Assembly: GCF_041224595.1 (NCBI RefSeq)
Contig: NZ_JBGFGN010000157.1
Location: 1-64,000 of the forward strand
DNA: 64,000 nucleotides
Reading direction: 5' to 3'
Source: Donghicola sp041224595
Lineage (GTDB): Bacteria > Pseudomonadota > Alphaproteobacteria > Rhodobacterales > Rhodobacteraceae
The position numbers and the translations under genes are program-made. This document shows positions 1-9,147 of this stretch, one piece after another (within the stretch, counting starts at the first letter, position 1; each line of letters begins with the position of its first letter). The notes beneath the pieces are model-generated. The model worked only from the letters and a program-made list of their open reading frames with translations, ran no database searches and was not told where the DNA came from.

Positions 1-214
1 CATGTTGGTTTTGGTCATCGGGGTCTCCGTGTGGTTCGTGGTTGAAGCGGTCAAACTCCACCTCGACCATACACCTCGATGGCCACCCGGGATTACACCG
101 TTGGCGGTGCGGAAATTACACCACGTGCTCGGACACTAACACGGATAGGAGCGCGAGACAGCAAACCAGCAATCCGCCTGACCGTCAGTGGATCGCATAA
201 GAGTGCAGCAGCTC
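1..214 (-). mobile_element. possible insertion-sequence edge with the first codons of a gene leaving the window
   Basis: On the minus strand an ATG at 18-16 is preceded by a good GGAG ribosome binding site, and the reading frame (M-T-K-T-N-M) runs off the left edge. The leader holds two copies of GGTGTAAT (around 104-122). Integrase homology stops abruptly near position 214, which fits an element inserted into the integrase. A short leader with this kind of repeat would suit a transposase of the IS256/mutator type, but only six codons are visible and no terminal inverted repeat can be paired, so the family is a guess. Confidence 0.25.
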
Positions 215-911
215 TGTGTCTGAGACCAGCGAAATGATCCACCTTGCTTCGTCATCAAGATCACGACATTTGGCTTGGACCCTAGGCAACACTTCTGCTG
301 GTATCGGCTCCCGCCCTTCCACGCCAGCTTTTCGGTCATAGTAGACCCCAGTGAATGGATTCTTGATCGTCACTGCGGCGAAATTGATGACAGCTCTCAC
401 TGTACTAATGATCCGTGTGATGCTGCTGCCAGCCAGCCCCCTCTCGACAAGCGCATCTCTGAAGCGGTTGGCATCTAGGCGAGTATAGGCCGTGATGTCT
501 TTGTCTTTGACCACATCAATAACGTAGCCACAGGACCGCTCAGTCGCCCGCATGAAGGTCTCTGGCTTTCCTGAGCCGTTGATAGATGCCGACCGCTTCT
601 GAGAGCTTCACGGAGTTTGATTGGGATGGCTTGGAAGGGACTGATTGTTCTGCTGCGCCAACCCTCGATTGCTTGAGCATGTGCTGCCCTGGCAAGTCAG
701 TTTGCTTCAGCCTCAGATGATACCAATACTCGTCCAGTTGCTGAGCAGCCTTTTGCGCTCTGGCAAGGGCTACGCGAGCCACCTTGGTACGGAGGGAATA
801 CTGGATTCGGGAGGACAGATAATGCTGCGAAAGATCGGACGGAACGCGCCGACTGAAGTAGAAAATGCCGTCTTTGACGAACGCATATGGGACCAAATTG
901 GTCTCCGCCAT
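185..911 (-). pseudogene. phage-type tyrosine integrase, frameshifted and truncated
   Basis: Two minus-strand reading frames join into one integrase. The first (911 to about 560) carries the N-terminal part beginning MAETNLVPYAFVKDG and the region ending EAVGIYQRL. The second (about 553 to 214) continues with the SAM-like core-binding domain (RATERSCGYVID, NRFRDALVERGL) and the linker EVLPRVQAKCRDLDDEARWI. The frame changes near 560 and the product ends just after the SLVSDT stretch, so the catalytic domain with the Arg/His/Arg/Tyr residues is missing. The protein cannot be a working recombinase. The gene starts 61 bases beyond the 3' end of tRNA-Arg, the usual arrangement for an island integrase at a tRNA attachment site. 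Probably the decayed end of a genomic island. Confidence 0.75.
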
Positions 912-972
912 GGTCTACGGTAGCTCCTGCGACTGCAAAAGCTGAGGTCTGACAATGGCTTAGCGCGGAAAG

Positions 973-1049
973 TGGCGCACCCATGAGGATTCGAACCTCA
1001 GGCCTCTGCCTTCGGAGGGCAGCGCTCTATCCAGCTGAGCTATGGGTGC
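973..1049 (-). tRNA. tRNA-Arg(CCG)
   Basis: A 77-nt cloverleaf on the minus strand. The acceptor stem GCACCCA/TGGGTGC, discriminator G and encoded CCA (973-975) are visible, as are a D arm with AGCTCAGCTGGATAGAGC and a T arm with GGTTCGAATCC. The anticodon loop CTCCGAA gives anticodon CCG (codon CGG). The integrase remnant follows its 3' end, so this tRNA probably served as an integration site. Confidence 0.97.
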
Positions 1050-1095
1050 CTAACGGTGGGAATAGCAGGGCCATGACAGCCCCGCAATCGCAAAA

Positions 1096-2316
1096 TTAGC
1101 CCAGAAGTTCCTGAGCCAGCTCCAGTGCATCGACCAGAGCGTCAACCTCTGCGGTGGTGTTGTACGCAGCAAAGGACGCACGGCAGCTAGCAGAGATGCC
1201 CAGATGCTCCATCAGCGGGCCGCAGCAGTGGTGACCAGCGCGGACTGCAACGCCTTTTTTGTCGAGGATGGTCGAGATGTCGTGGGCGTGCGCAGCCCCC
1301 GACATGGTAAAGCTGAAGATCGCCCCCTTGCCCGGCGCGGTGCCCTGCACTTGCAGCCAGTTCAGGCCCAGCAACCGTTCCTGCGCATAGTCGCGCAAGG
1401 CGGCCTCGTGGGCGGCGATGTTCTCCATCCCGACGCCCATCATCCAGTCCAGCGCCACACCCAAACCGATCTGCTGGACGATACCGGGCGTGCCAGCTTC
1501 GAGCATCATGGGGGTGTCGTTGTAGCTGACCGCGTCCTTGGACACTTCGCGGATCATGTCCCCGCCGCCCATAAAGGGGCGCATTTCGGCTAGACGCTCT
1601 TTGGCGATGTAGATCGCGCCAGAGCCCGAGGGACCATACAGTTTGTGACCCGTGATCGCGTAGAAATCGCAACCGATGTCCTGAACGTCCACGGGCATGT
1701 GGACAGACCCCTGAGAGCCGTCCACAAGCACGGGGACACCGCGTTCTTTGGCGGCCGAACAGATGGATTTAACGTCCACCACGGTACCCAGAACGTTCGA
1801 CATCTGGGTGATGGCCACTAGTTTGGTCTTGGGGCCGATGGCGTCAATGACCTTTTGCGGATCAAGGCTGCCGTCCACTTCGGGATCGACCCACTTCAGC
1901 ACGATCCCCTGACGTTCCCGCAGGAAATGCCAGGGCACGATGTTGGCGTGGTGCTCCATCGTCGACAGGACGATCTCGTCGCCTGCCTCCATGCGGGGCA
2001 TGGCCCAACCGTAGGCGACTGTGTTGATGCCCTCGGTCGTGCCAGTATTCATCACGATCTCGTCCTCGGACGGAGCATTCAGAAACTTGGCAACGATACC
2101 GCGCACACCTTCGTACTTCTCGGTCGCGAGGTTCGACAAATAGTGCAGCCCGCGGTGCACGTTCGCGTATTCTTCGGAATAGGCGCGGGTGATCGCATCA
2201 ATCACCACCTGAGGCTTCTGGGAACTGGCACCATTGTCCAGATAGACCAGCGGCTTTCCGTTCACCTGCCGCGACAGGATCGGAAATTCGGCGCGTAGGG
2301 CGTTTACATCGAGCAT
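1096..2316 (-). CDS. sufS: SufS-type (class II) cysteine desulfurase
   Basis: A PLP enzyme that takes sulfur from L-cysteine as a persulfide and supplies it to the SufBCD scaffold. It is 406 aa long, the normal SufS length. The PLP lysine lies in ITGHKLYGPSG (Lys225). The active-site cysteine is Cys364 in RAGHHCCGPLM, the short rigid loop of class II enzymes, and is followed by a second cysteine, Cys365. It is the last gene of the minus-strand suf cluster, separated from sufD by two Yip1-like genes. No separate sufE or sufU gene is seen in the window, so the sulfur-accepting partner is unknown from this sequence. Confidence 0.95.
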   Translation of the reverse strand: MLDVNALRAEFPILSRQVNGKPLVYLDNGASSQKPQVVIDAITRAYSEEYANVHRGLHYLSNLATEKYEGVRGIVAKFLNAPSEDEIVMNTGTTEGINTVAYGWAMPRMEAGDEIVLSTMEHHANIVPWHFLRERQGIVLKWVDPEVDGSLDPQKVIDAIGPKTKLVAITQMSNVLGTVVDVKSICSAAKERGVPVLVDGSQGSVHMPVDVQDIGCDFYAITGHKLYGPSGSGAIYIAKERLAEMRPFMGGGDMIREVSKDAVSYNDTPMMLEAGTPGIVQQIGLGVALDWMMGVGMENIAAHEAALRDYAQERLLGLNWLQVQGTAPGKGAIFSFTMSGAAHAHDISTILDKKGVAVRAGHHCCGPLMEHLGISASCRASFAAYNTTAEVDALVDALELAQELLG

Positions 2317-2337
2317 AAGGCAGAGCCTCCGGTAGGT

Positions 2338-2898
2338 TTACACACCGAGCAGCGCTAAAAGCAGTACCATGCCGAAAGTGATGCCGACAAATCCGAACAC
2401 CACGGTGGCAACGGCACGACCTGCGGTCTCGAAACCATGTGCAACTTTGATAAATCTGGTGGTGAGCCAAAGGGCGTACCCGATGACCACAAAGGCAAAG
2501 AGAGGGCCGATCGACGGAAAGGCAAGCGCCAAAACGCTTTGCGGGATTTGCAGCGCGATCAGCATGGTCTGAACCCAAGACATGAGCAAAACAACCTGAT
2601 CCAGCCGTGCGGCCCCTTCGAGTGCACGCCCCGAAGCCAGCATAGCAAAGGACATCACCGCAAGGTTCGCCCCCATGACCACCGTCAGCATAAAAGGAGG
2701 CACCATTGTGCCGAGCCCAGAGGGCAAAAGCACCTCTGTTCCAAAGAACATTAGGACGCTTGCGATGACGGTCAGGCCAAAGATGTGCCACACAGCCAGA
2801 GGCTGCAACCGCATCCCCAGCAAAGATTCCGCGACCGCGTCAGGGTCGCGCAACGTGGCGAGGATCAACTGCCATATGGTCGAAACGTTCAGTGTCAT
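2338..2898 (-). CDS. Yip1-like integral membrane protein (distal copy)
   Basis: A 186-aa hydrophobic protein with about five predicted membrane segments (for example VWHIFGLTVIASVLMFFG, and a C-terminal VVFGFVGITFGMVLLLALL). The N-terminal amphipathic part (TLRDPDAVAESLLGM) and the overall layout match the Yip1/YIF1 superfamily as found in alphaproteobacteria, where the function is not known. It lies between sufS (21-base gap) and a second protein of the same type (9-base gap) and is evidently in the suf transcript. A role in Fe-S assembly is only inferred from position. Confidence 0.7.
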   Translation of the reverse strand: MTLNVSTIWQLILATLRDPDAVAESLLGMRLQPLAVWHIFGLTVIASVLMFFGTEVLLPSGLGTMVPPFMLTVVMGANLAVMSFAMLASGRALEGAARLDQVVLLMSWVQTMLIALQIPQSVLALAFPSIGPLFAFVVIGYALWLTTRFIKVAHGFETAGRAVATVVFGFVGITFGMVLLLALLGV

Positions 2899-2907
2899 GA
2901 CTCGTGA

Positions 2908-3414
2908 TTAGGCGCCTCTTGCCGCCGAGGCAAGTGGGCCTGTCCAGTAAGCGACCTTGAGGCCGGAAAAGAGGAACCAGACGAAAGCCACAACCCACAA
3001 CGCACCGACAACCGCGACACCACTGCCGGGCGCGAGCCCTTCGGTCAGACCATAAAGCAGCAGAAGCGGAACGGACGCAAAGAATCCCCAGAACAGCGCC
3101 AGACGTGCGCCATAAGATTTCCCTTTGCCGCCCGCGATGCGGACGATCAAATGCAATACCCCAGCTAGCATGTAGAACAGGAGCGGCGCGAAAAAGACCC
3201 ATGCCATGAGTGGGCCAGTCAGAGCTTCGGTAAAGTCCTGACCGCTGAGGAATGCATCGCGCGAGATTTTGGGCCACTGCCCCACAAAGGTCAGACCGCA
3301 TGCGGCGATCAGCCAGAACAGGGCGCGATCCTCTCGTTGGCCCATAGCGGACAGGCGCGTGAACACCTGTCCGGGGTTGCGATAGGTCGCGACCATATCC
3401 CGCGTGATCGACAT
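2908..3414 (-). CDS. Yip1-like integral membrane protein (proximal copy)
   Basis: A 168-aa membrane protein starting MSITRDMVATYRNPGQVF. The ATG at 3414 overlaps the sufD stop codon (TGATG), which favours this start over one nine codons upstream. It has a short cytosolic N terminus with a Yip1-like 'TYRNPGQVFTRL' motif and then about four or five hydrophobic segments. It resembles its downstream neighbour in layout and may be a diverged duplicate. The overlap implies translational coupling to sufD. No catalytic residues are apparent. Confidence 0.7.
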   Translation of the reverse strand: MSITRDMVATYRNPGQVFTRLSAMGQREDRALFWLIAACGLTFVGQWPKISRDAFLSGQDFTEALTGPLMAWVFFAPLLFYMLAGVLHLIVRIAGGKGKSYGARLALFWGFFASVPLLLLYGLTEGLAPGSGVAVVGALWVVAFVWFLFSGLKVAYWTGPLASAARGA

Positions 3415-4721
3415 CAGAGATCGTCTTCCAGATCCAGCCACAGGCGGATGCGGCGCAGGATGGCCTCGCGCAGCTCTTCGGATTCGATCTCGTCCACGGC
3501 TTCGGCCAAGAACGCCAAGACCATCAGGTCCTGTGCCTTGCGGTGCGGGATGCCGCGGGCGCGCAGGTAGTACAGCGCATCCTCGTCAATCGCACCCGAG
3601 GTCGAACCGTGCGAACACGCCACGTCATCGGCATAGATTTCCAACTCGGGCTTGGCGAGGAATTGGCTGTCCTCGTCCAGAAGCAGCGACTGGCTGATCT
3701 GATAGCCGTCGGTTTTCTGAGCGCCCTGCTTGACCAGAATTTTGCCTTGGAACACGCCGGTCGCACCGTTCGACAGCACCTTCTTGAACACCTGACGGCT
3801 TTCGCAGTTCACGGCGTCATGAGTGATAAAGATGGTGTCGTCCTGATGCACGTCCTTGCCGTCGGCCATCAGCGCGCCTGCCACGTGGGCAATCGCGTCG
3901 TCGCCGGTCAGCTCCATGATGCACTCGTTGCGGGTCATCTTGCCGTTCGGGGTCAGGGTGAACGACTTGAAGGTGCTCTCGGTTCCCAGACGCGCGAACA
4001 TGTGGGTCACCAGCTGGCGTTCCTGATCGCGGCCCTGGCTGCGCACATGGTGGAAGGCTGCGGTGTCCGCAATCGCCACTTCGGTCACAGTGTTAGCGCG
4101 GGCACCAGCGGCACCGGTCTCCAGCAGGGTCACAGATGCGCCCTCTTCAACCTTGATCACGTGGTGCAGAACCGCGTCCGAGGTGTCAGAGTTGCGCTCG
4201 TAGACAACGTGGATCGGCTTGGCCGCCGCGCCAGTGGCACGGATCACCAGACCGTCGGTCGCATAAGCCGTGTTCAGAGCCGCGAGCGGACGCTCAACAG
4301 GGTCTTGGCCAGCGGTTTCCAGCGCGCCGTAGATGTCCTTGGCCCAGTGGATGTCGGCCTGCGCGGCATCGGCCAAGCGGCTGATTTCCACGCCGTCCAG
4401 CGTCAGATCGTCGGACGCATCGGTATCAAAGGCGCCATCACGGAAGACAACGGTCAGAACGTCCACGCCCTCGAACACCTGCGTGCCGGCATCATCGGCC
4501 ACCGCCGCAGCAACAGGTTCAGCAGAGGTGAACGCGTCGGGGCGGGTGTATTTCCAGTATTCGTCGCGGCGAATGGGCAGACCCATCGCGTCCAGACGGC
4601 CAGCGGCATCTTTGCGGGCAGCGGTGATCCACTCGCCGCCTTCGGGCATCGACAAGGCGGGCTGGCGCGCGGCCAGAGCGTCCTGCTTCTGCTGCTTCAG
4701 CTGTGCTCGTTTGATCGCCAT
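3414..4721 (-). CDS. sufD: Fe-S cluster assembly protein SufD
   Basis: A scaffold component of the SufBC2D complex, 435 aa. The C-terminal half is the right-handed beta-helix shared with SufB; conserved signatures are TDGYQISQSLLLDEDSQF and the ACSHGSTSGAIDEDALYYL segment, with the family histidine inside CSHGST. The N-terminal helical part (AARKDAAGRLDAMGLPIRRDEYWKYT) is typical. Its start codon overlaps the sufC stop codon by one base (TAATG), so sufC and sufD are translationally coupled, as expected for partners in one complex. Confidence 0.95.
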   Translation of the reverse strand: MAIKRAQLKQQKQDALAARQPALSMPEGGEWITAARKDAAGRLDAMGLPIRRDEYWKYTRPDAFTSAEPVAAAVADDAGTQVFEGVDVLTVVFRDGAFDTDASDDLTLDGVEISRLADAAQADIHWAKDIYGALETAGQDPVERPLAALNTAYATDGLVIRATGAAAKPIHVVYERNSDTSDAVLHHVIKVEEGASVTLLETGAAGARANTVTEVAIADTAAFHHVRSQGRDQERQLVTHMFARLGTESTFKSFTLTPNGKMTRNECIMELTGDDAIAHVAGALMADGKDVHQDDTIFITHDAVNCESRQVFKKVLSNGATGVFQGKILVKQGAQKTDGYQISQSLLLDEDSQFLAKPELEIYADDVACSHGSTSGAIDEDALYYLRARGIPHRKAQDLMVLAFLAEAVDEIESEELREAILRRIRLWLDLEDDL

Positions 4722-5476
4722 TACGCGTTCTCCGCCAGCAGGTCTGCGTAGCCGTTCTTTTCAACTTCCAGAGCCAGCTCGGGGCCACCGGTCTTGATGA
4801 TGCGGCCATCTGCCATGATGTGCACGACATCAGGTACGATGTGGTCCAGCAAACGCTGGTAGTGGGTGATCACGAGGAACGAGCGGCCTTCGTCGCGCAG
4901 GGCGTTCACACCGTCCGACACCAGCTTCATGGCGTCCACGTCCAGACCCGAGTCGGTCTCGTCGAGGATGCACATCTTGGGCTCCAGAACTGCCATCTGC
5001 AGGATCTCGTTGCGCTTTTTCTCGCCGCCCGAGAAACCCATGTTCACAGGGCGCTTCAGCATGTCGGCGTCGATCTTCAGCGACTTTGCTTTTTCACGGA
5101 CCATCTTCAGGAAGTCGGTCGCCGACATTTCCTCTTCGCCGCGCGCCTTGCGCTGTGCGTTCAGAGCGGTGCGCAGGAAAGTCATGTTCGACACGCCGGG
5201 GATTTCCACGGGGTACTGGAACGCCAGGAACAGGCCTTCGGCGGCGCGCTCTTCGGTTTCGGCTTCCAGCAGATCAAAGCCATCCATGGTGGCCGAACCG
5301 TCGGTCACTTCGTAGCCATCGCGGCCCGACAGAACGTAGCTCAGGGTCGATTTACCCGAGCCGTTGGGGCCCATGATCGCGTGGACCTTGCCGGTTTCGA
5401 CAGTCAGGTCCAGACCCTTCAAGATCTGCTTGTCCTCGTCTTCAAGTTTGACGTGCAGGTTTTTGATTTCCAGCAT
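4721..5476 (-). CDS. sufC: Fe-S cluster assembly ATPase SufC
   Basis: The ABC-type ATPase of the SufBC2D complex, cytosolic and without membrane domain, 251 aa. Visible motifs are Walker A GPNGSGKST, the Q-loop region FLAFQYPVEIPG, the signature FSGGEKKRNE, Walker B CILDETDSGLD and the H-loop VITHYQRLL. Both the sequence and its place between sufB and sufD identify it. A 103-aa YbjQ-like gene separates it from sufB, with a 24-base gap upstream. Confidence 0.97.
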   Translation of the reverse strand: MLEIKNLHVKLEDEDKQILKGLDLTVETGKVHAIMGPNGSGKSTLSYVLSGRDGYEVTDGSATMDGFDLLEAETEERAAEGLFLAFQYPVEIPGVSNMTFLRTALNAQRKARGEEEMSATDFLKMVREKAKSLKIDADMLKRPVNMGFSGGEKKRNEILQMAVLEPKMCILDETDSGLDVDAMKLVSDGVNALRDEGRSFLVITHYQRLLDHIVPDVVHIMADGRIIKTGGPELALEVEKNGYADLLAENA

Positions 5477-5500
5477 ATTTTCGTTCCTTTTCAGGTCAGA

Positions 5501-5812
5501 TCAGCCCAGCACCACGGCGGTGCCCGAGGCCGAGACCATCAGCATGTTGTTGATTACTTCGTAGTCCAGATCGACGCCGACAACGGCGGTCGCGCCCACG
5601 GCGGCGGCGCGCTCTTCCAGCTCTTTCAGAGCGGTTTCGCGGGCCTCGGCGAGGCTTGCCTCATAGGCCCCTGACCGCCCCCCGATGATGTCAGTGATGC
5701 CCGCGAACAGATCGCGGAACACGTTGGCACCCAGAATAGCCTCGCCCGTGACGATGCCACGGTATTCTGCGATCTGGTACCCTTCGACAGTGGGGGTGGT
5801 GGTGACGATCAT
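5501..5812 (-). CDS. YbjQ/UPF0145 (DUF74) family protein
   Basis: A 103-aa protein starting MIVTTTPTVEGYQIAEYRGIV. The ATG at 5812 has an AAGGA ribosome binding site eight bases upstream, so it is preferred over a start 12 codons earlier. Family marks are GEAILGANVFRDLFAGITDIIGG in the middle and AVVGVDLDYEVI near the C terminus. The family forms pentameric rings and has been called a putative heavy-metal-binding domain, but no activity is established. It sits inside the suf operon between sufB and sufC, so a link with metal or cluster handling is plausible but unproven. Confidence 0.85.
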   Translation of the reverse strand: MIVTTTPTVEGYQIAEYRGIVTGEAILGANVFRDLFAGITDIIGGRSGAYEASLAEARETALKELEERAAAVGATAVVGVDLDYEVINNMLMVSASGTAVVLG

Positions 5813-5860
5813 TGGACGTTCCTTTGTGGGATGCGAAGGGGGCAACATGCCCCCACCAGA

Positions 5861-7381
<1,521 letters not shown>

Positions 7382-7407
7382 TGGCGTCCCTCCTGTTCAC
7401 ATCTCGC

Positions 7408-8451
7408 TCACGCCCCACGGGCGCGAAATTTCTTGAACTGCTTGCGCCAAGCATCGGCAAAGCGCAGCACGTCCTCTTCCGTCACGTTCGGCCCCAAGCT
7501 GATGCGGATCGCTCCGCTGGCTGTGGCCTCATCAAATCCCATGGCGGTCAAGACGCGGCTGGCGCGCACTTTCCCGCTGGAGCAAGCAGACCCGGCGCTG
7601 ATCGCAAAACCGGCCAGATCCATCTGCATCACTTGCGTCTCACCCTTCCATCCGGGCACCGCCACCACTGTGGTGTTCGGCAAGCGTTCAGCGCCTTTCC
7701 CGACAAAAATAGGCAAGTCCGAGTCATCTTCCAGAGCGTTTTCTAGAATATTTCTAATTTCCGCAACCCGTTCCCAAACGCCATCCGCCAGATCGCGGGC
7801 CGCAGCCTGTGCGGCCGCCCCAAAACCGACCATCCCGATGACATTTTCAGTCCCCGAACGACGGCCCATTTCCTGACCGCCCCCTTTGATGCGGCTCTCC
7901 ACATCCAGGCCGCGCCGCAAGACCAAAGCCCCAATGCCCTTTGGCCCACCAAGCTTGTGCGCGGACACCAGCCCCATCTGCGCCCCGCTCCAATTGAATG
8001 CGAACGGCACCTTGCCAAAGGCTTGCGTCATATCGCTAACCGCCAGCCCTTCTGGCAATTTCTGCAAGACACCGGTTTCACTGTTGGCGAGCTGCAAAGA
8101 CGCCCCAGCGGGGTTCTCAACAGTCACACGCCCCAGAGAGTCCACCGGCAACTCATCCGTAACCCACGCTGACACAGCGTCATGCTCGACCGCAGCCCCC
8201 TGCAGCCCGCGCCCTGCGCAGGCCAGAGCTGCCGCCTCTGTCGCGCCAGAGGTAAAGACAACATCTGCCCCCTCTGCCCCCAGCGCCTCTGCAACTTGCG
8301 CCCGCGCCGTCTCAACCAACGACTTCGCAGCACGCCCCTCGGCATGCACGCTGGAGGGATTGCCCACCACATCCATGGCCGCAATCATTGCCGCCTTGGC
8401 CTCCGCCCGCAAAGGCGTGGTCGCATTCCAATCCAGATAAACGCGCTTCAC
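7408..8451 (-). CDS. NifS/IscS-like (class I) cysteine desulfurase
   Basis: A PLP enzyme of 347 aa, starting MKRVYLDWNATTPLR from a GTG codon at 8451 with AAGGA eight bases upstream. The PLP lysine is Lys166 in SAHKLGGPKG. The sulfur-carrying cysteine is Cys290 in SAGSACSSGKV, the long mobile loop of class I enzymes. It is about 50 residues shorter than E. coli IscS. Cluster context (iscR upstream, sufB downstream) indicates that it supplies sulfur for cluster assembly, so the operon encodes one enzyme of each class. The ribosome binding site lies in a repeat element (8462-8518), and the coding region contains an iron-box-like palindrome at 7743-7757. Confidence 0.93.
   Translation of the reverse strand: MKRVYLDWNATTPLRAEAKAAMIAAMDVVGNPSSVHAEGRAAKSLVETARAQVAEALGAEGADVVFTSGATEAAALACAGRGLQGAAVEHDAVSAWVTDELPVDSLGRVTVENPAGASLQLANSETGVLQKLPEGLAVSDMTQAFGKVPFAFNWSGAQMGLVSAHKLGGPKGIGALVLRRGLDVESRIKGGGQEMGRRSGTENVIGMVGFGAAAQAAARDLADGVWERVAEIRNILENALEDDSDLPIFVGKGAERLPNTTVVAVPGWKGETQVMQMDLAGFAISAGSACSSGKVRASRVLTAMGFDEATASGAIRISLGPNVTEEDVLRFADAWRKQFKKFRARGA
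7743..7757. promoter_or_regulatory. iron-box-like palindrome inside the cysteine desulfurase gene
   Basis: Read on the minus strand the site is TTAGAAATATTCTAG, matching 11 of 12 arm bases of the TTAGAA-N3-TTCTAA palindrome found upstream of iscR at 9072-9086. It is embedded in the coding sequence of the class I desulfurase, about 370 bases upstream of the sufB start, in a local AT-rich patch. It could be an internal operator for sufB and the genes beyond, or a chance match. Confidence 0.35.
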
Positions 8452-8461
8452 AGCACAGGTC

Positions 8462-8518
8462 CTTCTTTTTGCTCAAAATACTCCGGGGGAGTCGCGCAGC
8501 GACGGGGGCAGCGCCCCC
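8462..8518. repeat. intergenic repeat with two small hairpins (copy 1)
   Basis: Between iscR and the cysteine desulfurase gene. On the minus strand it reads as two GC-rich hairpins (GGGGGC-gct-GCCCCC and GTCGC-tgc-GCGAC) followed by GAGTATTTTGAGCAAAAAGAAG. The last segment recurs, with one change, at 44167-44188. The AAGAAGGA at its end is the ribosome binding site of the downstream gene. This looks like an interspersed palindromic repeat unit of the genome. Confidence 0.6.
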
Positions 8519-8527
8519 ACCCACGCT

Positions 8528-8986
8528 TCATTCATCCACCACAGCAAACAGGCTCGGCACCGCCGGACAGGGCGCCAACTGGTTCTTGATCACGTCCTTC
8601 AAACTCGCCTGATGCAAGAAGACATAAACGTGGGCACTCAGCCCCTCCCAAAGCCGGTTGGACAGCGATTGCGCCCGCGAGCCGGACAACCCACCAGAGG
8701 CCCCTGCCCCTTTGTGCATGGCGCTCACAGTTTCGTCGACGGCGCCCAAAATCTCGGACACACGGATCTCTGCCGAGGGACGCGCCAGACGATATCCACC
8801 ACCCGGGCCGCGCACGGATTCAACCAAGCCGCTCCGGCGCAGCTTTACAAAGAGTTGCTCCAGATAGGGCAGCGAGATGTCCTGACGCTTCGAGATTTCA
8901 CCCAATGTCACCAGGTGGTCTTCGGGCTGCAGAGCCAGATCCACCAGTGCAACCATTGCGTAACGACCTTTGGTACTCAGTTTCAT
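8528..8986 (-). CDS. iscR: Rrf2 family transcriptional regulator, IscR-like
   Basis: A 152-aa winged-helix DNA-binding protein. The N-terminal helix MKLSTKGRYAMVALVDLAL, the recognition-helix region ISKRQDISLPYLEQLFVKLR and the wing GPGGGYRLAR are standard for Rrf2. The three cysteines that bind the cluster in E. coli IscR (about residues 92, 98 and 104) are absent: the equivalent stretch is MHKGAGASGGLSGSR. The only cysteine is Cys140, near the C terminus. Cluster-binding Rrf2 proteins lacking this triad are known in Rhodobacter. The start at 8986 is chosen over an upstream in-frame codon because homology begins at MKLSTKG. As first gene of the suf operon it probably represses it when Fe-S supply is sufficient. 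Confidence 0.9.
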   Translation of the reverse strand: MKLSTKGRYAMVALVDLALQPEDHLVTLGEISKRQDISLPYLEQLFVKLRRSGLVESVRGPGGGYRLARPSAEIRVSEILGAVDETVSAMHKGAGASGGLSGSRAQSLSNRLWEGLSAHVYVFLHQASLKDVIKNQLAPCPAVPSLFAVVDE

Positions 8987-9071
8987 TTCGTCCCCCCGAC
9001 GGCGAATAGATTGACGTTCGCGCCCGCAAGCCCTAAATCGCTTACACCTTCCCGTCCACACCGACGGTAAT

Positions 9072-9086
9072 TTAGAATCCTTCTAA
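9072..9086. promoter_or_regulatory. Iron-Rhodo-box-type operator upstream of iscR
   Basis: TTAGAATCCTTCTAA is a perfect 6-bp inverted repeat around three bases, 86 bases upstream of the iscR start codon and 61 bases upstream of the divergent hydrolase. It agrees with the Iron-Rhodo-box described for Rhodobacterales Fe-S and iron genes and attributed to IscR. It is well placed to control the suf operon and perhaps the divergent gene too. Confidence 0.75.
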
Positions 9087-9147
9087 GGTGGCTGATCGTT
9101 TTCGTCAAGAATTCGCCGCCCAATTTGTTCAGGAGAGCGCCAAGTAC

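Noticed and set aside
9088..9147. GTG start giving a longer alpha/beta hydrolase
   Set aside because: It abuts the iron box and has no ribosome binding site, while MPEVIFPGPEG at 9148 has AGGAGAG and matches the family start.
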